Of a stretch of DNA of 64,000 nt, positions 1 to 10,590 are shown piece by piece. Source of the DNA: Frederiksenia canicola (lineage in GTDB: Bacteria; Pseudomonadota; Gammaproteobacteria; Enterobacterales; Pasteurellaceae); NCBI RefSeq assembly GCF_011455495.1, contig NZ_CP015029.1, positions 1,736,740-1,800,739 of the forward strand. Reading direction: 5' to 3'. A program made the position numbers and the translations under genes. The notes beneath the pieces are model-generated. The model was not told the DNA's origin. It ran no database searches and was given only the letters and a program-made list of their open reading frames with translations. Numbering within the stretch: position 1 is the stretch's first letter; the number at the start of each line of letters is the position of its first letter.

Positions 1-2122
1 CGGCACGTACGTTAAAGCCAAGTACAATCGCATTTGAGGCTGCCGCTAAAGTCGCATCGGTTTCCGTGATACCGCCCACGCCAGAGCCGACGACTTTCAC
101 TTTCACTTCTGCGGTTGAAAGCTCAGCTAATGATTGGCAAATAGCCTCCACAGAACCTTGTACGTCTGCTTTCACGATCACATTTAATTCTGCTACATCG
201 CCTTCTGCCATATTGGTAAACATGTTTTCCAATTTCGCTTTTTGCTGACGAGCCAATTTCACTTCGCGGAATTTGCCTTGACGATACAATGCCACTTCAC
301 GCGCTTTTTTCTCATCACGCACAACGGTTGCTTCATCACCTGCTGCTGGCACGCCTGAAAGACCAAGCACTTCCACTGGAATTGACGGGCCTGCCGAATT
401 CACTTCTTTACCGTTTTCATCACGCATTGCACGCACACGGCCGTATTCAAAACCGCATAATACGATGTCACCTTTGTTGAGTGTGCCCGACTGAACAAGG
501 ATAGTTGCCACTGGGCCACGACCTTTATCCAAGTAAGACTCGATTACCACACCGCTTGCCATGCCTTCTTTCACTGCCGAAAGTTCAAGTACTTCCGATT
601 GGAGCAAGATAGCTTCTAATAAATCGTCGATACCCATGCCTTTTTTCGCTGACACTGGCACAAATTGCACATCACCACCGAATTTTTCGGAAATCACTTC
701 GTGTTGTAACAACTCTTGTTCTACACGATCTGGGTTCGCTTCTGGTTTATCAATTTTGTTCACGGCAACCACAATTGGAGCACCTGCTGCACGGGCGTGC
801 TGGATTGCTTCGATAGTTTGTGGCATCACACCGTCATCAGCCGCAACAACAAGTACTACGATGTCAGTTGCTTTCGCACCACGGGCACGCATTGAGGTAA
901 AGGCGGCGTGTCCCGGGGTATCTAAGAAAGTAATCATCTTACCGTCATCCGTTTCCACGTGGTATGCACCGATGTGCTGAGTAATACCGCCCGCTTCGCC
1001 GGCTGCCACTTTCGCTTTACGAATGTAGTCAAGTAAGGATGTTTTACCGTGGTCAACGTGACCCATAATAGTCACAACTGGTGCACGTTGTACTTTTTCC
1101 GCATTGACATCACGATCTTCCATTACCGATTCTTCTAACTCATTTTCTTTACGAAGAATCACCTTATGTCCCATTTCTTCTGCGACAAGTTGTGCGGTAT
1201 CTTGGTCAATTACTTGGTTGATGGTAACCATTTCGCCCATTTTCATCATCGTTTTGATGATTTCGGTTGCTTTCACTGCCATTTTGTTAGCTAATTCTGC
1301 AACAGTAATGGTTTCGCCAATAACGACGTCCGCTTTGGCTACTTGAGCTGGTTTAGTAAAGGCTTGTTGTAACGCACTGCCTTTTTTACCATGTTTACCT
1401 TTGCCTTTTACATCTTTCTGGTTACGACGATCGGATTGACGTTCATTTTTGTCATCACGATCACCTTTTTTCGCTTTTGCTACACCTGTTGCCTTACCAC
1501 GACCACGACTTTCACTGCGGCGATCATTATCACGATCCGCTTCGCGAGCATAGCTTGAAGTAAAACGATCATCATCAAAATCATCATTTGATTCACTCGC
1601 TTCTTCTTTCGCAATTTCCGCTAAACGGCGGGCATTCTCTGCCGCACGTTTTGCCTCCATTTCCGCTTTTTCACGAGCGAGTTCTTCTTGCTTGCGGCGT
1701 AATGCTTCTTCTTCTTTACGTTTTGCTTCTTTTTCGGCATCCACAACTTTTTCGACTTTAGCCGCTGGCTTCGTTTCTGCTTTTGGTTGCGTTTTTGGTT
1801 GTTTATTTGGCATGACCGGTGGTTGATGAACCGCCTTTTTCGCTTCCTCTGCTTTCGCTTCTTCTGCCGCTTTAGCTTTGGCTTCCGCTTCTGCTTTTTC
1901 TTTTGCCGCTTTCTCAGCCGCTTCTTTTTCTGCTTGGGCTTTTAATAGTGCCGCTTCTTTTGCTTTCTTCGCAGCTTCGGTATCCACCTTGCGAGTTTTA
2001 CGAACTTCTACTTGGACTTCTTTCGCTTTGCCGCCAACAGTTGTGCTACTCACTGTCGTTTTGGTACGACGTTGTAAGCTCAATTTCTTAGGGGCATCTG
2101 TTTTAATTTCATTATCACTCAT
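1..2122 (-). CDS. infB: Translation initiation factor IF-2 (3' part beyond the left edge)
   Basis: GTPase that brings initiator fMet-tRNA to the ribosome; acts in the cytoplasm. The gene runs off the left edge, leaving 707 N-terminal residues from the ATG at 2122-2120. Order seen: a short basic N-terminus, a long Ala/Glu/Lys-rich charged linker (about residues 45-270, typical of enterobacterial and pasteurellacean IF-2), a second IF2_N module (about 290-345), then the G domain with GHVDHGKT at 354-361, DTPGH at 401-405 and NKID at 455-458, followed by domain II. It starts 17 bp after nusA and belongs to the rimP-nusA-infB operon. In the family the missing part is the C-terminal fMet-tRNA binding domain. 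Several plus-strand open frames here are antisense shadows. Identity is certain. Confidence 0.98.
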   Translation of the reverse strand, partial: MSDNEIKTDAPKKLSLQRRTKTTVSSTTVGGKAKEVQVEVRKTRKVDTEAAKKAKEAALLKAQAEKEAAEKAAKEKAEAEAKAKAAEEAKAEEAKKAVHQPPVMPNKQPKTQPKAETKPAAKVEKVVDAEKEAKRKEEEALRRKQEELAREKAEMEAKRAAENARRLAEIAKEEASESNDDFDDDRFTSSYAREADRDNDRRSESRGRGKATGVAKAKKGDRDDKNERQSDRRNQKDVKGKGKHGKKGSALQQAFTKPAQVAKADVVIGETITVAELANKMAVKATEIIKTMMKMGEMVTINQVIDQDTAQLVAEEMGHKVILRKENELEESVMEDRDVNAEKVQRAPVVTIMGHVDHGKTSLLDYIRKAKVAAGEAGGITQHIGAYHVETDDGKMITFLDTPGHAAFTSMRARGAKATDIVVLVVAADDGVMPQTIEAIQHARAAGAPIVVAVNKIDKPEANPDRVEQELLQHEVISEKFGGDVQFVPVSAKKGMGIDDLLEAILLQSEVLELSAVKEGMASGVVIESYLDKGRGPVATILVQSGTLNKGDIVLCGFEYGRVRAMRDENGKEVNSAGPSIPVEVLGLSGVPAAGDEATVVRDEKKAREVALYRQGKFREVKLARQQKAKLENMFTNMAEGDVAELNVIVKADVQGSVEAICQSLAELSTAEVKVKVVGSGVGGITETDATLAAASNAIVLGFNVRA

Positions 2123-2139
2123 CTTTTTTCTCCCACGTC

Positions 2140-3651
2140 TTAACTAAACCAACAAATTTGACGTGCCGCCATAATCAACTCGCCTGCTTTTTCTGCCGAA
2201 AGCTCTTCAATATCCGCTAAATCATCCACACCTTGCTCTGCAAGGGCTTCTAATGTGGTGATCTGTTTTTCTGCCAACTTGAACGCGATATGACGATCCA
2301 TACCTTCTAGGTTGAGTAATTTATCTTCAATATGTGCTTGTTTTAACGCTTCCTCTTCCGCAAGGGCTTGAGCCGTTAATACATTTTTTGCACGGGTTTG
2401 TAATTCTTCAACGAGATCTTCGTCTTCTAAGCCGTCAATTGCTGTCAATTCGCTTACTGGTACATACGCCAATTCTTCAAGGCTGGTAAAGCCTTCTTCA
2501 ATTAAGATATGTGCAAATTCTTCGTCAATTTCGAGACTGGAAACGAACAAGTCAATTACTTTGTTATCTTCTGCTTGGTGTTTTTTGTCCAAGTCTTCGG
2601 TGGTCATTACGTTTAATGTCCAGCCAGTTAATTGAGTTGCTAAACGTACGTTTTGACCATTACGACCAATCGCTTGAGCTAATGCCGTTGATTCCACTGC
2701 AATATCCATTGAGTGATTGTCTTCATCAACTACGATTGAACTAACATCCGCTGGTGCCATGGCGTTAATCACAAACTGAGCTGGATTGTCGTCCCAAAGC
2801 ACGATATCCACACGCTCACCGCCTAATTCATTGCTGATCGCTTGAACACGTGCTCCACGCATCCCTACGCAAGCACCAACTGGATCGATACGTTTATCAT
2901 GCGTTTTCACGGCAATTTTCGCACGTGAACCAGGGTCACGGCTTGCCCCTTTGATTTCGATAATTTCTTCACCAATTTCAGGCACTTCTAATTTGAATAA
3001 CTCTTGCAACATAATCGGTTTGGCACGAGTTACAAACAGTTGTGGACCTTTCGATTCTGGTTTAATTTGGTAAAGCACGCCACGCAAGCGGTCGCCTGGA
3101 CGGAAATTTTCGCGAGGTAACATATCTTCACGCACAATCACCGCTTCGGCTTGGTTGCCTAAATCTAAAATGATTTGATCACGGCTGACTTTTTTCACCG
3201 TTGCGGTAATGATTGAACCGAGTTGTGAACGGAATTGGTCGATCACTTTATTACGTTCCGCTTCACGAATTTTGGTACTAATCACTTGGCGAGCGGTTTG
3301 CATCGTGATGCGATCAAAGGCGATCGATTCAATTTCATCTTCAATAAAGTCGCCTAATTGAATGTTTGGATCTTCAAATTGTGCTGCTTCCAAGCTGATT
3401 TCTTTGGTTTGACTACGTACCTCTTCCACCACTAACCAACGACGGAAAGTGGTAAATTCACCTGTTTTGCGATTGATTGATACACGCACGTCAATGTCGA
3501 TTCCCGTTGAGCGAGCATCGTCACGATCAGCGGCGGCTTTTTTCTTGGTTGAAATCGCTAATGCGGTTTCTAACGCTTCAAAAATCGCATCTTTTGGTAA
3601 TAATTTTTCATTTGAAACCGCTTCAGCGGCTAATAAAATCTCTTTACTCAT
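2140..3651 (-). CDS. nusA: Transcription termination/antitermination factor NusA
   Basis: Binds RNA polymerase and nascent RNA, modulating pausing, intrinsic and Rho-dependent termination and antitermination. 503 residues, close to the usual 495 of E. coli. Layout: N-terminal RNAP-binding domain (about 1-130), S1 domain (about 135-200), two KH domains (about 230-345, including [14 protein letters not shown]), then two C-terminal acidic repeats (about 365-495) characteristic of gammaproteobacterial NusA. It lies 9 bp after rimP and 17 bp before infB, so the three are almost surely cotranscribed. Nothing unusual was seen. Confidence 0.98.
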   Translation of the reverse strand: MSKEILLAAEAVSNEKLLPKDAIFEALETALAISTKKKAAADRDDARSTGIDIDVRVSINRKTGEFTTFRRWLVVEEVRSQTKEISLEAAQFEDPNIQLGDFIEDEIESIAFDRITMQTARQVISTKIREAERNKVIDQFRSQLGSIITATVKKVSRDQIILDLGNQAEAVIVREDMLPRENFRPGDRLRGVLYQIKPESKGPQLFVTRAKPIMLQELFKLEVPEIGEEIIEIKGASRDPGSRAKIAVKTHDKRIDPVGACVGMRGARVQAISNELGGERVDIVLWDDNPAQFVINAMAPADVSSIVVDEDNHSMDIAVESTALAQAIGRNGQNVRLATQLTGWTLNVMTTEDLDKKHQAEDNKVIDLFVSSLEIDEEFAHILIEEGFTSLEELAYVPVSELTAIDGLEDEDLVEELQTRAKNVLTAQALAEEEALKQAHIEDKLLNLEGMDRHIAFKLAEKQITTLEALAEQGVDDLADIEELSAEKAGELIMAARQICWFS

Positions 3652-3660
3652 TGGTATGTC

Positions 3661-4122
3661 CTAGAAATTAAATACGGGAACTAAATTCGCTTTTTGAATA
3701 TTACCGAAGGCAAAAGTTTGTGGGCTGCCTTCCACATTTAAGGTGATTAAATCGCCTTCTACTGCCACTAATTTGCCTTGCCATTTACGGCGATCGAGCA
3801 TCGGAATGCGTAAGTGAATCACCACATCATGCTCAACAAAACGTTGGAAATGTTCGAGTGTAAACAGTGGGCGATCTAAACCTGGTGATGACACTTCCAA
3901 GTTATATTTATCCGTAATCGGATCTTCCACATCAAAAATCGCACTCACCTGACGGCTCACATCACTGCAATCATCAATAGTTACACCGCCTTCTTTGTCA
4001 ATATATAAACGCACCGTTAAAAAACGACCCGCACGCTGACATTCAATCCCGACTAACTCAAACCCCATTGCTTCAATGGAATCCAGCACAAGATCTTGTA
4101 ATTTTTGTTCTAAGGTTGCCAA
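3661..4122 (-). CDS. rimP: Ribosome maturation factor RimP, TTG start
   Basis: Helps mature the 30S subunit. 153 residues, usual for the family. The reading frame begins with TTG at 4122-4120: the next residues ([11 protein letters not shown]) match the conserved RimP N-terminus, and a GAGGAG ribosome-binding site lies 6 bp upstream of the TTG, so this start is well supported. Family core GFELVGIE and the motif [10 protein letters not shown] (around residue 88) are present. First gene of rimP-nusA-infB. In E. coli an initiator tRNA gene (metY) is cotranscribed upstream; here the tRNA is separated from rimP by two terminator hairpins, so rimP needs its own promoter somewhere in 4123-4320. Confidence 0.96.
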   Translation of the reverse strand: MATLEQKLQDLVLDSIEAMGFELVGIECQRAGRFLTVRLYIDKEGGVTIDDCSDVSRQVSAIFDVEDPITDKYNLEVSSPGLDRPLFTLEHFQRFVEHDVVIHLRIPMLDRRKWQGKLVAVEGDLITLNVEGSPQTFAFGNIQKANLVPVFNF

Positions 4123-4244
4123 AAGTCACTCCTCAATCAATCCAATCCCACCACACTGACCATTTTGCATTTTCCCATAGGGGCAAAGCGATATGTCGGC
4201 TCAAAACAAGCGGTCACATTTAGCGAGAATTTTACAAATTTTCT

Positions 4245-4272
4245 GTGGGTGAACACACTGGTTCACCCCTAC
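4245..4272. repeat. Intergenic inverted repeat GTGGGTGAAC/GTTCACCCCTAC
   Basis: Arms GTGGGTGAAC (4245-4254) and GTTCACCC (4261-4268, continuing CTAC) flank a 6-base loop. It sits directly after the tail of an uptake signal (ACAAGCGGT at 4206-4214) in the space between rimP and the terminators. It resembles the inverted repeats at 8835-8916 and 29317-29391 in its GTGGG/CCCAC ends. No U-run follows, so it is not an ordinary terminator. Confidence 0.6.
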
Positions 4273-4320
4273 ATATCCGCATTCAGCCTAACAAATTTTC
4301 GTAGGAAAAATTTTACAGAT

Positions 4321-4348
4321 ATAAAAAAGGAGCTTTTAAAAGCCCCTT
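4321..4348 (-). terminator. Intrinsic terminator downstream of tRNA-fMet (distal)
   Basis: On the minus strand AAGGGGCTT, loop TTAA, AAGCTCCTT (one G-U pair) is followed by a T-run. It is the second of two hairpins between the initiator tRNA gene and rimP. Confidence 0.6.
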
Positions 4349-4375
4349 CAAACTACAAAGCTGACTGTCTAGCCA

Positions 4376-4410
4376 CAAAAAAGCCCCAAAACACTCAGTG
4401 TGGGGCTTTC
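4376..4410 (-). terminator. Intrinsic terminator downstream of tRNA-fMet (proximal)
   Basis: On the minus strand AAAGCCCCA (4409-4401) pairs with TGGGGCTTT (4388-4380), with a further CACT/AGTG extension in the loop, followed by a T-run and GTGG. It lies about 97 bp after the tRNA 3' end and should stop most tRNA transcripts before rimP. Confidence 0.8.
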
Positions 4411-4506
4411 AAGCGGTTTGTTTTATTGAAAATTTTGCAAATCACATCTCAAAATCTCAAATAAAACAAAACTCATTGTTAATCCTTAACAATGAGCCTT
4501 AAAAAC

Positions 4507-4583
<77 letters not shown>

Positions 4584-4596
4584 TCTGATATGGTGC

Positions 4597-4624
4597 ATTA
4601 TAGTGTGTAAAAAAAAGATTGCAA
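4597..4624 (-). promoter_or_regulatory. Promoter of the initiator tRNA gene
   Basis: Minus strand: -35 TTGCAA (4624-4619), 16-bp spacer, -10 TATAAT (4602-4597), 13 bp before the first base of the mature tRNA. The sequence match is strong; the start site is inferred. Confidence 0.75.
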
Positions 4625-4679
4625 GTGTTTTTTTACTCAAATACTCCAAACGATCTTTTTTTAAACAGAAAAATAATTG

Positions 4680-5699
4680 CTACGCTTCAATCAAACGATG
4701 CAAATCAGTGTCTTTACGATCTAAATAATGTGATGATTGGATTTTCCGAATCGTTCGAGAACGGCCTCGAATCAATAAGGTTTCGGTTGTTGCTAAATTA
4801 CCTTTACGTTGAATGCCGTTTAATAAATCGCCAGATGTAATTCCCGTTGCAGAGAAAACCAAGTTATCGTCTCTAACCAGATCGTCTAATTTCAACACAT
4901 CATTAATCGGTACATTCAAGGCTTCACAACGGCTAATTTCTTTTTCTGCAAAAGCAAAATTCTCTAACGTGTTGCCTTTCACTTGATTGCGTGGCAAGAG
5001 CCGTGCTTGCATATCACCACCTAACGCTCGAACAGCGGCTGCAGTAATCACGCCTTCTGGAGCTCCGCCAATGCCATAGAGTAAATCTAGCTGACTTTCT
5101 GGCAAACAGCACTGTACTGCGGCAGCCACATCGCCATCAGGAATGGCCATCACCCTTACACCAAGTTGCTGCATTTCTGCAATGACGCTGCTATGGCGTG
5201 GTTTATCAAGAACGGCCACGGTCAGTTGAGAAAGCAGTTTTCCTTTTTTAGACGCAACCCGACGCAAGTTTTGTTCGAGAGGTAAATTGAGATCAATCAT
5301 TCCTCTTACGTCCTGACCAACGACTAATTTTTCCATATACATGTCAGGGACTTGTAAGAAAGTCTCTCTGCCACCTGCGGCTAACACGGAAAGGGCATTC
5401 GCTTGCCCCATTGCTGTCATGCGAGTACCATCAATAGGATCAACGGCAACACTAACAATTTCATTATCTGCCTGCCACAAGCCCACTTTTTCCCCAATAT
5501 AAAGCATTGGTGCTTGATCTATCTCACCTTCACCAATGACGACTTCTCCTTGAATTTCCATTTGATTCAAAATAATGCGCATCGCTTTTACTGCGGCTTC
5601 GTCTGCGGCATTTTTATTACCACGCCCCAACCACGCAAACGCTGCCAATGCGGCAGCTTCCGTAACACGAGAAAATTCAATAGAAAGTGATCGTTTCAT
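4680..5699 (-). CDS. glpX: Fructose-1,6-bisphosphatase class II (GlpX)
   Basis: Hydrolyses fructose-1,6-bisphosphate to fructose-6-phosphate in gluconeogenesis; metal-dependent cytoplasmic enzyme. 339 residues (E. coli GlpX 336). The inositol-phosphatase-like fold is visible: GEGEIDQAPMLY (about residues 57-68) and DPIDGTRMTAMG (about 87-98) supply the metal and phosphate ligands, and GGAPEGVITAAA (about 212-223) is conserved in class II enzymes. Stands alone, not in a glp operon, and ends close to the initiator tRNA promoter. Upstream it diverges from glnS across a region holding two inverted uptake signals. Confidence 0.97.
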   Translation of the reverse strand: MKRSLSIEFSRVTEAAALAAFAWLGRGNKNAADEAAVKAMRIILNQMEIQGEVVIGEGEIDQAPMLYIGEKVGLWQADNEIVSVAVDPIDGTRMTAMGQANALSVLAAGGRETFLQVPDMYMEKLVVGQDVRGMIDLNLPLEQNLRRVASKKGKLLSQLTVAVLDKPRHSSVIAEMQQLGVRVMAIPDGDVAAAVQCCLPESQLDLLYGIGGAPEGVITAAAVRALGGDMQARLLPRNQVKGNTLENFAFAEKEISRCEALNVPINDVLKLDDLVRDDNLVFSATGITSGDLLNGIQRKGNLATTETLLIRGRSRTIRKIQSSHYLDRKDTDLHRLIEA

Positions 5700-5794
5700 C
5701 TTTAGCTCCTTAAGAGAAATGCTTTAAAAGAATGGATTAATTTTGCGGACATTAGGATACCATATTTCCATCTGTCAGAGATGACAAAATCACA

Positions 5795-5852
5795 GCAAGC
5801 GGTCAGATCACGGCAAAATTTTGCAAAATGTTCTGCGGAACTGACCGCTTGT
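5795..5852. repeat. Inverted pair of DNA-uptake signals
   Basis: GCAAGCGGTCAG (plus, from 5795) faces CTGACCGCTTGT (ending 5852), with A/T-rich GCAAAATTTTGCAAAA between. It sits between the divergent genes glpX and glnS, so a terminator role is unlikely here; it probably serves DNA uptake only. Confidence 0.85.
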
Positions 5853-5905
5853 TGTTGTTCTTTTGCCTTGCCAAGATGGCTCTTTAAGGCATATTCAATA
5901 GCGTG

Positions 5906-5911
5906 TATAAT
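5906..5911 (+). promoter_or_regulatory. Candidate -10 element of glnS
   Basis: Perfect TATAAT 35 bp before the glnS start codon; no convincing -35 was seen at the right distance. Confidence 0.45.
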
Positions 5912-5946
5912 GCAACGCTATTCCCTAGCAAAAAGTGAGAGATGTA

Positions 5947-7623
5947 ATGAGCAACGAAGAATTGATTAACAACGAACACGCTGATGTACGTGCTAATTTT
6001 ATTACCCACATCATTGATGAAGATTTAGCCTCAGGCAAACATAGTAGCGTCCATACCCGTTTTCCTCCCGAGCCAAATGGTTATTTACATATCGGTCACG
6101 CCAAATCCATTTGTTTAAATTTTGGAATTGCTGAAGACTATAAAGGCTTATGTAACCTGCGTTTTGACGACACCAACCCAGTAAAAGAGGATGTGGAGTA
6201 TGTCGAGTCGATCAAACAAGACGTGGAATGGTTAGGCTTTAAATGGAATGGCGAGGTGCGTTATGCCTCTGACTATTTCGATCAACTTCACGGCTATGCG
6301 ATTGAGCTAATCAAAAAGGGGTTAGCTTATGTCTGTGAATTATCACCTGATGAAATGCGTGAATATCGTGGTACTTTAACTGAGCCAGGTAAGAATAGCC
6401 CTTATCGTGACCGCTCTATCGAAGAAAACCTAGCGTTATTTGAGAAAATGAAAAACGGGGAGTTTGCCGAAGGTAAAGCGAGTTTGCGTGCCAAAATCGA
6501 TATGGCATCGCCATTTATGGTGATGCGTGACCCCGTGCTTTATCGGATTAAATTCGCGAGCCACCATCAAACAGGTGACAAATGGTGCATTTACCCAATG
6601 TATGATTTCACCCACTGTATTTCCGATGCGATCGAGCGGATCACTCACTCTCTCTGTACTTTAGAATTCCAAGACAACCGCCGTTTATACGACTGGGTGT
6701 TAGATAACATTTCGATTGAGCGTCCATTGCCACATCAATATGAATTTTCTCGTTTAAATCTGGAAGGCACATTAACCTCTAAACGTAAATTATTGAAATT
6801 AGTGGAAGATAACATCGTGGATGGCTGGAACGACCCTCGTATGCCAACCATTTCAGGCTTACGCCGTCGTGGGTATACTCCTGCTTCTCTACGTGAATTC
6901 GCTCGTCGTATCGGTGTAACCAAACAGGATAACGTAGTCGAATACAGTGCGTTAGAAGCCTGTATTCGAGATGATCTCAACACCAACGCCCCACGAGCGA
7001 TGGCTGTGATCAACCCCGTGAAAGTGGTGATTGAAAACTTCGAAGGCGAAGAAATTTTGACTGCACCAAACCACCCAAATCGTGAAGAACTCGGCGTGCG
7101 TGAATTGCCATTTACCCGTGAGCTCTACATTGATGAAGCCGACTTCCGTGAAGAAGCGAATAAGCAATACAAACGCTTAGTGTTAGGCAAAGAAGTGCGT
7201 TTGCGTAACGCCTATGTGATTAAAGCGGAACGTGTCGAGAAAGATGCAAGCGGTAAGATCACCACGATTTTTTGCACTTACGATCCTGAAACATTAGGCA
7301 AAAATCCTGCCGATGGCCGTAAAGTAAAAGGCGTGATCCACTGGGTATCTGCAACCAATAACAAACCTGCAGAATTCCGTATTTACGACCGCCTGTTTAC
7401 CGTGGCAAATCCAGGAACGGAAGACGACATCAACAGCGTGCTCAACCCGAATTCATTAGTGGTGAAACACGGCTTCGTTGAGCCGAGTCTCGCTAACGCT
7501 AAAGCAGAACAAGGCTACCAATTTGAACGTGAAGGCTACTACTGCCTAGACAGCAAAGACGGCTCCGCAGATAACTTAGTGTTTAACTTAACGGTAAGTT
7601 TAAAAGAAAGTGTTGCTTTTTAA
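5947..7623 (+). CDS. glnS: Glutaminyl-tRNA synthetase
   Basis: Class I aminoacyl-tRNA synthetase charging tRNA-Gln; cytoplasmic. 558 residues from the ATG at 5947 (E. coli 554). An upstream in-frame GTG at 5935 would add four residues, but the purine-rich GTGAGAGA fits as the ribosome-binding site of the 5947 ATG. HIGH motif ([10 protein letters not shown], about residue 46) and the KMSKS equivalent ([11 protein letters not shown], about residue 280) are present, followed by the anticodon-binding beta barrels. Free-standing gene. The 3' end has a palindrome (TAAGCTAA-T-TTAGCTTA, 7621-7637) over the stop codon that may assist termination weakly. Confidence 0.98.
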   Translation: MSNEELINNEHADVRANFITHIIDEDLASGKHSSVHTRFPPEPNGYLHIGHAKSICLNFGIAEDYKGLCNLRFDDTNPVKEDVEYVESIKQDVEWLGFKWNGEVRYASDYFDQLHGYAIELIKKGLAYVCELSPDEMREYRGTLTEPGKNSPYRDRSIEENLALFEKMKNGEFAEGKASLRAKIDMASPFMVMRDPVLYRIKFASHHQTGDKWCIYPMYDFTHCISDAIERITHSLCTLEFQDNRRLYDWVLDNISIERPLPHQYEFSRLNLEGTLTSKRKLLKLVEDNIVDGWNDPRMPTISGLRRRGYTPASLREFARRIGVTKQDNVVEYSALEACIRDDLNTNAPRAMAVINPVKVVIENFEGEEILTAPNHPNREELGVRELPFTRELYIDEADFREEANKQYKRLVLGKEVRLRNAYVIKAERVEKDASGKITTIFCTYDPETLGKNPADGRKVKGVIHWVSATNNKPAEFRIYDRLFTVANPGTEDDINSVLNPNSLVVKHGFVEPSLANAKAEQGYQFEREGYYCLDSKDGSADNLVFNLTVSLKESVAF

Positions 7624-7693
7624 GCTAATTTAGCTTACTCTAACTTATTTAACAAAGTTTTAACCAAACTTTAGCATAAGGAGCAAACAAACT

Positions 7694-7954
7694 ATGGGAT
7701 GGTTATCCGCTATTATCGTAGGTGCAATCATTGGTTGGATTGCCGAAAAAGTAATGAAAAGCGAAATGGGTTTATTGATGAATATCATCATTGGTATCAT
7801 TGGCTCTTCATTAGGTCGCTGGGTATTTGGTGATATTTTAAATATCGGTTCAGCACATTCTGCTGGTAGTTTCACGATCGAAGGACTGCTATTTGGTGTA
7901 CTTGGTGCAAGTTTACTGATTTTCTTACTCCGTTTCTTTAAACTAAGAAGTTAA
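7694..7954 (+). CDS. GlsB/YeaQ/YmgE-family small membrane protein
   Basis: 86-residue, very hydrophobic protein with three likely membrane helices (about 1-20, 28-48, 60-82) and the glycine-rich opening GWLSAIIVGAIIGWIAEKVM typical of this 'transglycosylase-associated' family. E. coli relatives are stress-induced inner-membrane proteins of unclear function; the old transglycosylase name is not supported by a catalytic motif here. A ribosome-binding site (AAGGAG) lies 8 bp upstream. The leader contains a small hairpin (AAAGTTT/AAACTTT, 7654-7672). A strong terminator follows, so the gene is probably monocistronic. Confidence 0.88.
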   Translation: MGWLSAIIVGAIIGWIAEKVMKSEMGLLMNIIIGIIGSSLGRWVFGDILNIGSAHSAGSFTIEGLLFGVLGASLLIFLLRFFKLRS

Positions 7955-7970
7955 TGTTCATCAATAACAA

Positions 7971-8005
7971 AAAGCCACCTTTTCATTAGATTAGGTGGTT
8001 TTTTT
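7971..8005. terminator. Bidirectional intrinsic terminator between glsB-like gene and xthA
   Basis: AAAGCCACCT pairs with AGGTGG(T)TTT, with a long T-run on the plus side and AAAA on the other, between convergent genes. Serves both. Confidence 0.85.
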
Positions 8006-8017
8006 ATTAGTAACTCG

Positions 8018-8821
8018 CTATTTGAATACGGTCCAAACGGGGGCATGATCAGAGGGTTTTTCCATCGCTCGAATTTCAAGGTCGATGCCTGTTTCCACGC
8101 AGCGTTCCGCTAATGGATTCGAAGCAAGCACCAAGTCGATTCGAAGCCCTCGGTTATCGTCGAAGCCCTTTGAACGGTAGTCGAACCACGAGAACTTATC
8201 ATCTGCGGCAGGGTTCATTGCTCGGAAGGTATCAACTAAACCGAAACGGTGCAATTTGCCAAGCCACTCACGCTCTTCAGGTAAGAACGAGCATTTACCG
8301 TCCCGCAACCAGCGTTTGCGGTTTGCTTCACCAATGCCAATGTCAAGATCGGTCGGACTGATATTCATATCCCCCATAATCACAATGGGATTTTCAGGGC
8401 TGAGTTCCGTTTCGAGATAACGTTGCAGATCAGCATAAAACTTCTGTTTGGCAGGGAATTTGGTTTCGTGGCTGCGGTTTTCGCCTTGCGGGAAATAGCC
8501 GTTGAGCACTGTTAATTTACCAAATGGTGTTTCTAAATCTGCCATGATCATTCGCTTCTGGGCGTTTGCATCATCCGTTGGAAAACCTTTGCGAACGGCA
8601 ATCGGTTCCTTTTTGGTCAGTAACGCCACGCCATAATGCCCTTTTTGCCCATGATGAAAAACGTGATAACCCAAGTGATTAACTAAATCGTAAGGGAAAT
8701 CTTCATCGGCTACTTTGATTTCCTGTAACCCAATCACATCGGGCTGATGCTTATCAATCAACGCTTCTAACTGGTGCGGTCTTGCACGCAACCCGTTGAT
8801 ATTAAAAGAGATGAATTTCAT
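8018..8821 (-). CDS. xthA: Exodeoxyribonuclease III
   Basis: AP endonuclease and 3'-5' exonuclease of base excision repair. 267 residues (E. coli 268). Endonuclease/exonuclease/phosphatase fold motifs: [10 protein letters not shown] (5-14), LQEIKV (about 32-37, metal-binding Glu), [13 protein letters not shown] (about 148-160, catalytic Asp and Asn), and the C-terminal SDHAPVW (catalytic Asp-His). Convergent with the preceding gene and followed upstream by a long inverted repeat. Ordinary housekeeping copy. Confidence 0.97.
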   Translation of the reverse strand: MKFISFNINGLRARPHQLEALIDKHQPDVIGLQEIKVADEDFPYDLVNHLGYHVFHHGQKGHYGVALLTKKEPIAVRKGFPTDDANAQKRMIMADLETPFGKLTVLNGYFPQGENRSHETKFPAKQKFYADLQRYLETELSPENPIVIMGDMNISPTDLDIGIGEANRKRWLRDGKCSFLPEEREWLGKLHRFGLVDTFRAMNPAADDKFSWFDYRSKGFDDNRGLRIDLVLASNPLAERCVETGIDLEIRAMEKPSDHAPVWTVFK

Positions 8822-8834
8822 TTTTTGTCCTTAT

Positions 8835-8916
8835 AGGTGGGGCTTGACCCACACCATTTTTTAGAATTTATGAAAAAACGGTTTCTTCATAACTATCAGT
8901 GGCTCAAGCCCCACCT
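8835..8916. repeat. Long intergenic inverted repeat (cruciform-capable)
   Basis: Arms of 13 perfect base pairs (AGGTGGGGCTTGA at 8835-8847 against TCAAGCCCCACCT at 8904-8916), extended by CCAC/GTGG after one mismatch. Inside is a nested repeat TTATGAA (8868-8874)/TTCATAA (8886-8892). It fills the space between ttcA and xthA, both on the minus strand. No T-run adjoins either outer arm. Confidence 0.75.
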
Positions 8917-8945
8917 TATTTTACTCGCGGTGTAAGCCTTAGACT

Positions 8946-9896
8946 CTACTCAACCGCTTTAATCTGAATCACACCGCTTTCCGTATAATCGCTTTGCTCA
9001 TCGTCATCTTGCACCACAGGTACGCTTGGGATTTCGGCTTTGTCGAAGGCAATGTCGCCTTCAACACCGTCAATCATCATGCCACGTTGAATACCTTTAA
9101 AATCAAACAGACTTGGATCACATAAATGTGATGGTACGATATTTTGCAGAGCACTGAACATCGTTTCAATGCGTCCAGGGTATTGGCGATCCCAAGTTTG
9201 CAACATCTCTTTCACCACTTGGCGTTGTAAATTTGGCTGCGAGCCGCACAGATTGCACGGGATAATTGGGAAATTTTTCGCAATTGAATATTTTTCAATG
9301 TCCTTCTCTTTGCAGTACGCCAACGGACGAATCACGATCTGTTTACCGTCGTCACTAATCAATTTGGGTGGCATACTTTTCATTTTGCCACCGTAGAACA
9401 TATTCAAGAATAGCGTTTCGAGCATATCATCACGGTGGTGTCCGAGAGCAATTTTGGTGGCACCAAGTTCCGTTGCGGTGCGGTATAAAATCCCACGACG
9501 CAGGCGGGAACAGAGCGAACACGTGGTTTTGCCTTCAGGGATTTTTTCTTTAACAATACCGTAGGTATTTTCTTCGACAATTTTATATTCCACGCCGATG
9601 CTGTCTAAATAAGCGGGCAAAACATGTTCAGGAAAACCTGGCTGTTTTTGGTCAAGATTGACCGCCACAATGTCGAAATGGATTGGGGCACTGAGTTTTA
9701 GATTGAGCAAAATATCAAGCAAAGTGTAGCTGTCTTTACCGCCCGATAAACAGACCATCACTTTATCGCCATCTTCAATCATATTGAAATCCGCAATCGC
9801 ATTGCCAACGTTGCGGCGTAAGCGTTTTTGCAGTTTATTCAAATTATAGACAAGTTTTTTCTCTTTTTGCGTGTCTTGCAAAGCGTCTTGAGTCAT
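8946..9896 (-). CDS. ttcA: tRNA 2-thiocytidine(32) synthetase TtcA
   Basis: Iron-sulfur enzyme that thiolates cytidine 32 of some tRNAs, using ATP activation. 316 residues. The PP-loop SGGKDS is at about 51-56; the two CxxC pairs that bind the Fe-S cluster are CSLC (about 131-134) and CNLC (about 215-218), and LGHHRDD (about 150-156) is conserved. Length and motifs match E. coli TtcA (311). The C-terminus is acidic and variable. Free-standing; a long inverted repeat separates it from xthA. Confidence 0.97.
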   Translation of the reverse strand: MTQDALQDTQKEKKLVYNLNKLQKRLRRNVGNAIADFNMIEDGDKVMVCLSGGKDSYTLLDILLNLKLSAPIHFDIVAVNLDQKQPGFPEHVLPAYLDSIGVEYKIVEENTYGIVKEKIPEGKTTCSLCSRLRRGILYRTATELGATKIALGHHRDDMLETLFLNMFYGGKMKSMPPKLISDDGKQIVIRPLAYCKEKDIEKYSIAKNFPIIPCNLCGSQPNLQRQVVKEMLQTWDRQYPGRIETMFSALQNIVPSHLCDPSLFDFKGIQRGMMIDGVEGDIAFDKAEIPSVPVVQDDDEQSDYTESGVIQIKAVE

Positions 9897-9973
9897 AATG
9901 TCGAAATTTTCTGAGGTTCAAAAAGCTGAACATAGTAACGGTTTTGGTGTTTTTTTCAAGTAAAAACACCCTA

Positions 9974-9982
9974 ACAAGCGGT
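9974..9982 (+). repeat. DNA-uptake signal overlapping the ubiX leader
   Basis: Exact ACAAGCGGT continuing CAGATCCTC and the downstream TTTTTTGCAAAT. The tail ends at the ubiX ribosome-binding site, giving an in-frame TTG at 10000 that is probably not used. Confidence 0.85.
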
Positions 9983-10017
9983 CAGATCCTCATCATTTTT
10001 TGCAAATCAGGAACATT

Positions 10018-10590
10018 ATGACAACCAAACGAATTATCATCGGCATTAGTGGAGCAAGTGGCTTTCAATATGGCTTTAAGGCATTGGAATTATTGAAACA
10101 ACTGGATGTGGAAACGCATCTCGTGTTGTCAAAAGGAGCAGATCTGACCCGTCAATATGAAACGGATATTCCAGCCGAAGCCTTGCTCGATCTCGCCAAT
10201 GTGATTCACCCCATTCACAATGTGGCCGCAAGTATCGCCAGCGGTTCGTTTAAAACGATGGGTATGCTGATTGCCCCTTGTTCGATGCGAACCTTGGCAT
10301 CTGTCGCTCACGGCTTCAGCGATAATTTGCTCACTCGTGCGGCAGATGTGGTATTGAAAGAACGTAGAAAACTGGTGTTGATGGTGCGAGAAACGCCGTT
10401 ACATTTGACCCATTTGGATAATATGCGAAAAGTCACCGAAATGGGCGGTATTATTTTCCCGCCCGTGCCTGCATTATATCATCAGCCGAAAACAGTCGAT
10501 GAAATCGTGACCCACAGCGTCAGCCGAGCCTTAGATCAATTTGATTTAGCGATTGAAATGCCGCGTTGGCAAGGGAAGGGCGATGAATAA
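10018..10590 (+). CDS. ubiX: UbiX-family flavin prenyltransferase
   Basis: Makes prenylated FMN, the cofactor of UbiD-type decarboxylases used in ubiquinone synthesis. 190 residues from the ATG at 10018, which has AGGAA five bases upstream; a TTG at 10000 would add six residues from the uptake-signal tail and is unlikely. The N-terminal flavin-binding motif [11 protein letters not shown] (about 9-19) and the conserved [14 protein letters not shown] (about 85-98) and [13 protein letters not shown] (about 124-136) identify the family. Its 3' end overlaps the next gene by 8 bp, so the two are translationally linked. Confidence 0.94.
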   Translation: MTTKRIIIGISGASGFQYGFKALELLKQLDVETHLVLSKGADLTRQYETDIPAEALLDLANVIHPIHNVAASIASGSFKTMGMLIAPCSMRTLASVAHGFSDNLLTRAADVVLKERRKLVLMVRETPLHLTHLDNMRKVTEMGGIIFPPVPALYHQPKTVDEIVTHSVSRALDQFDLAIEMPRWQGKGDE

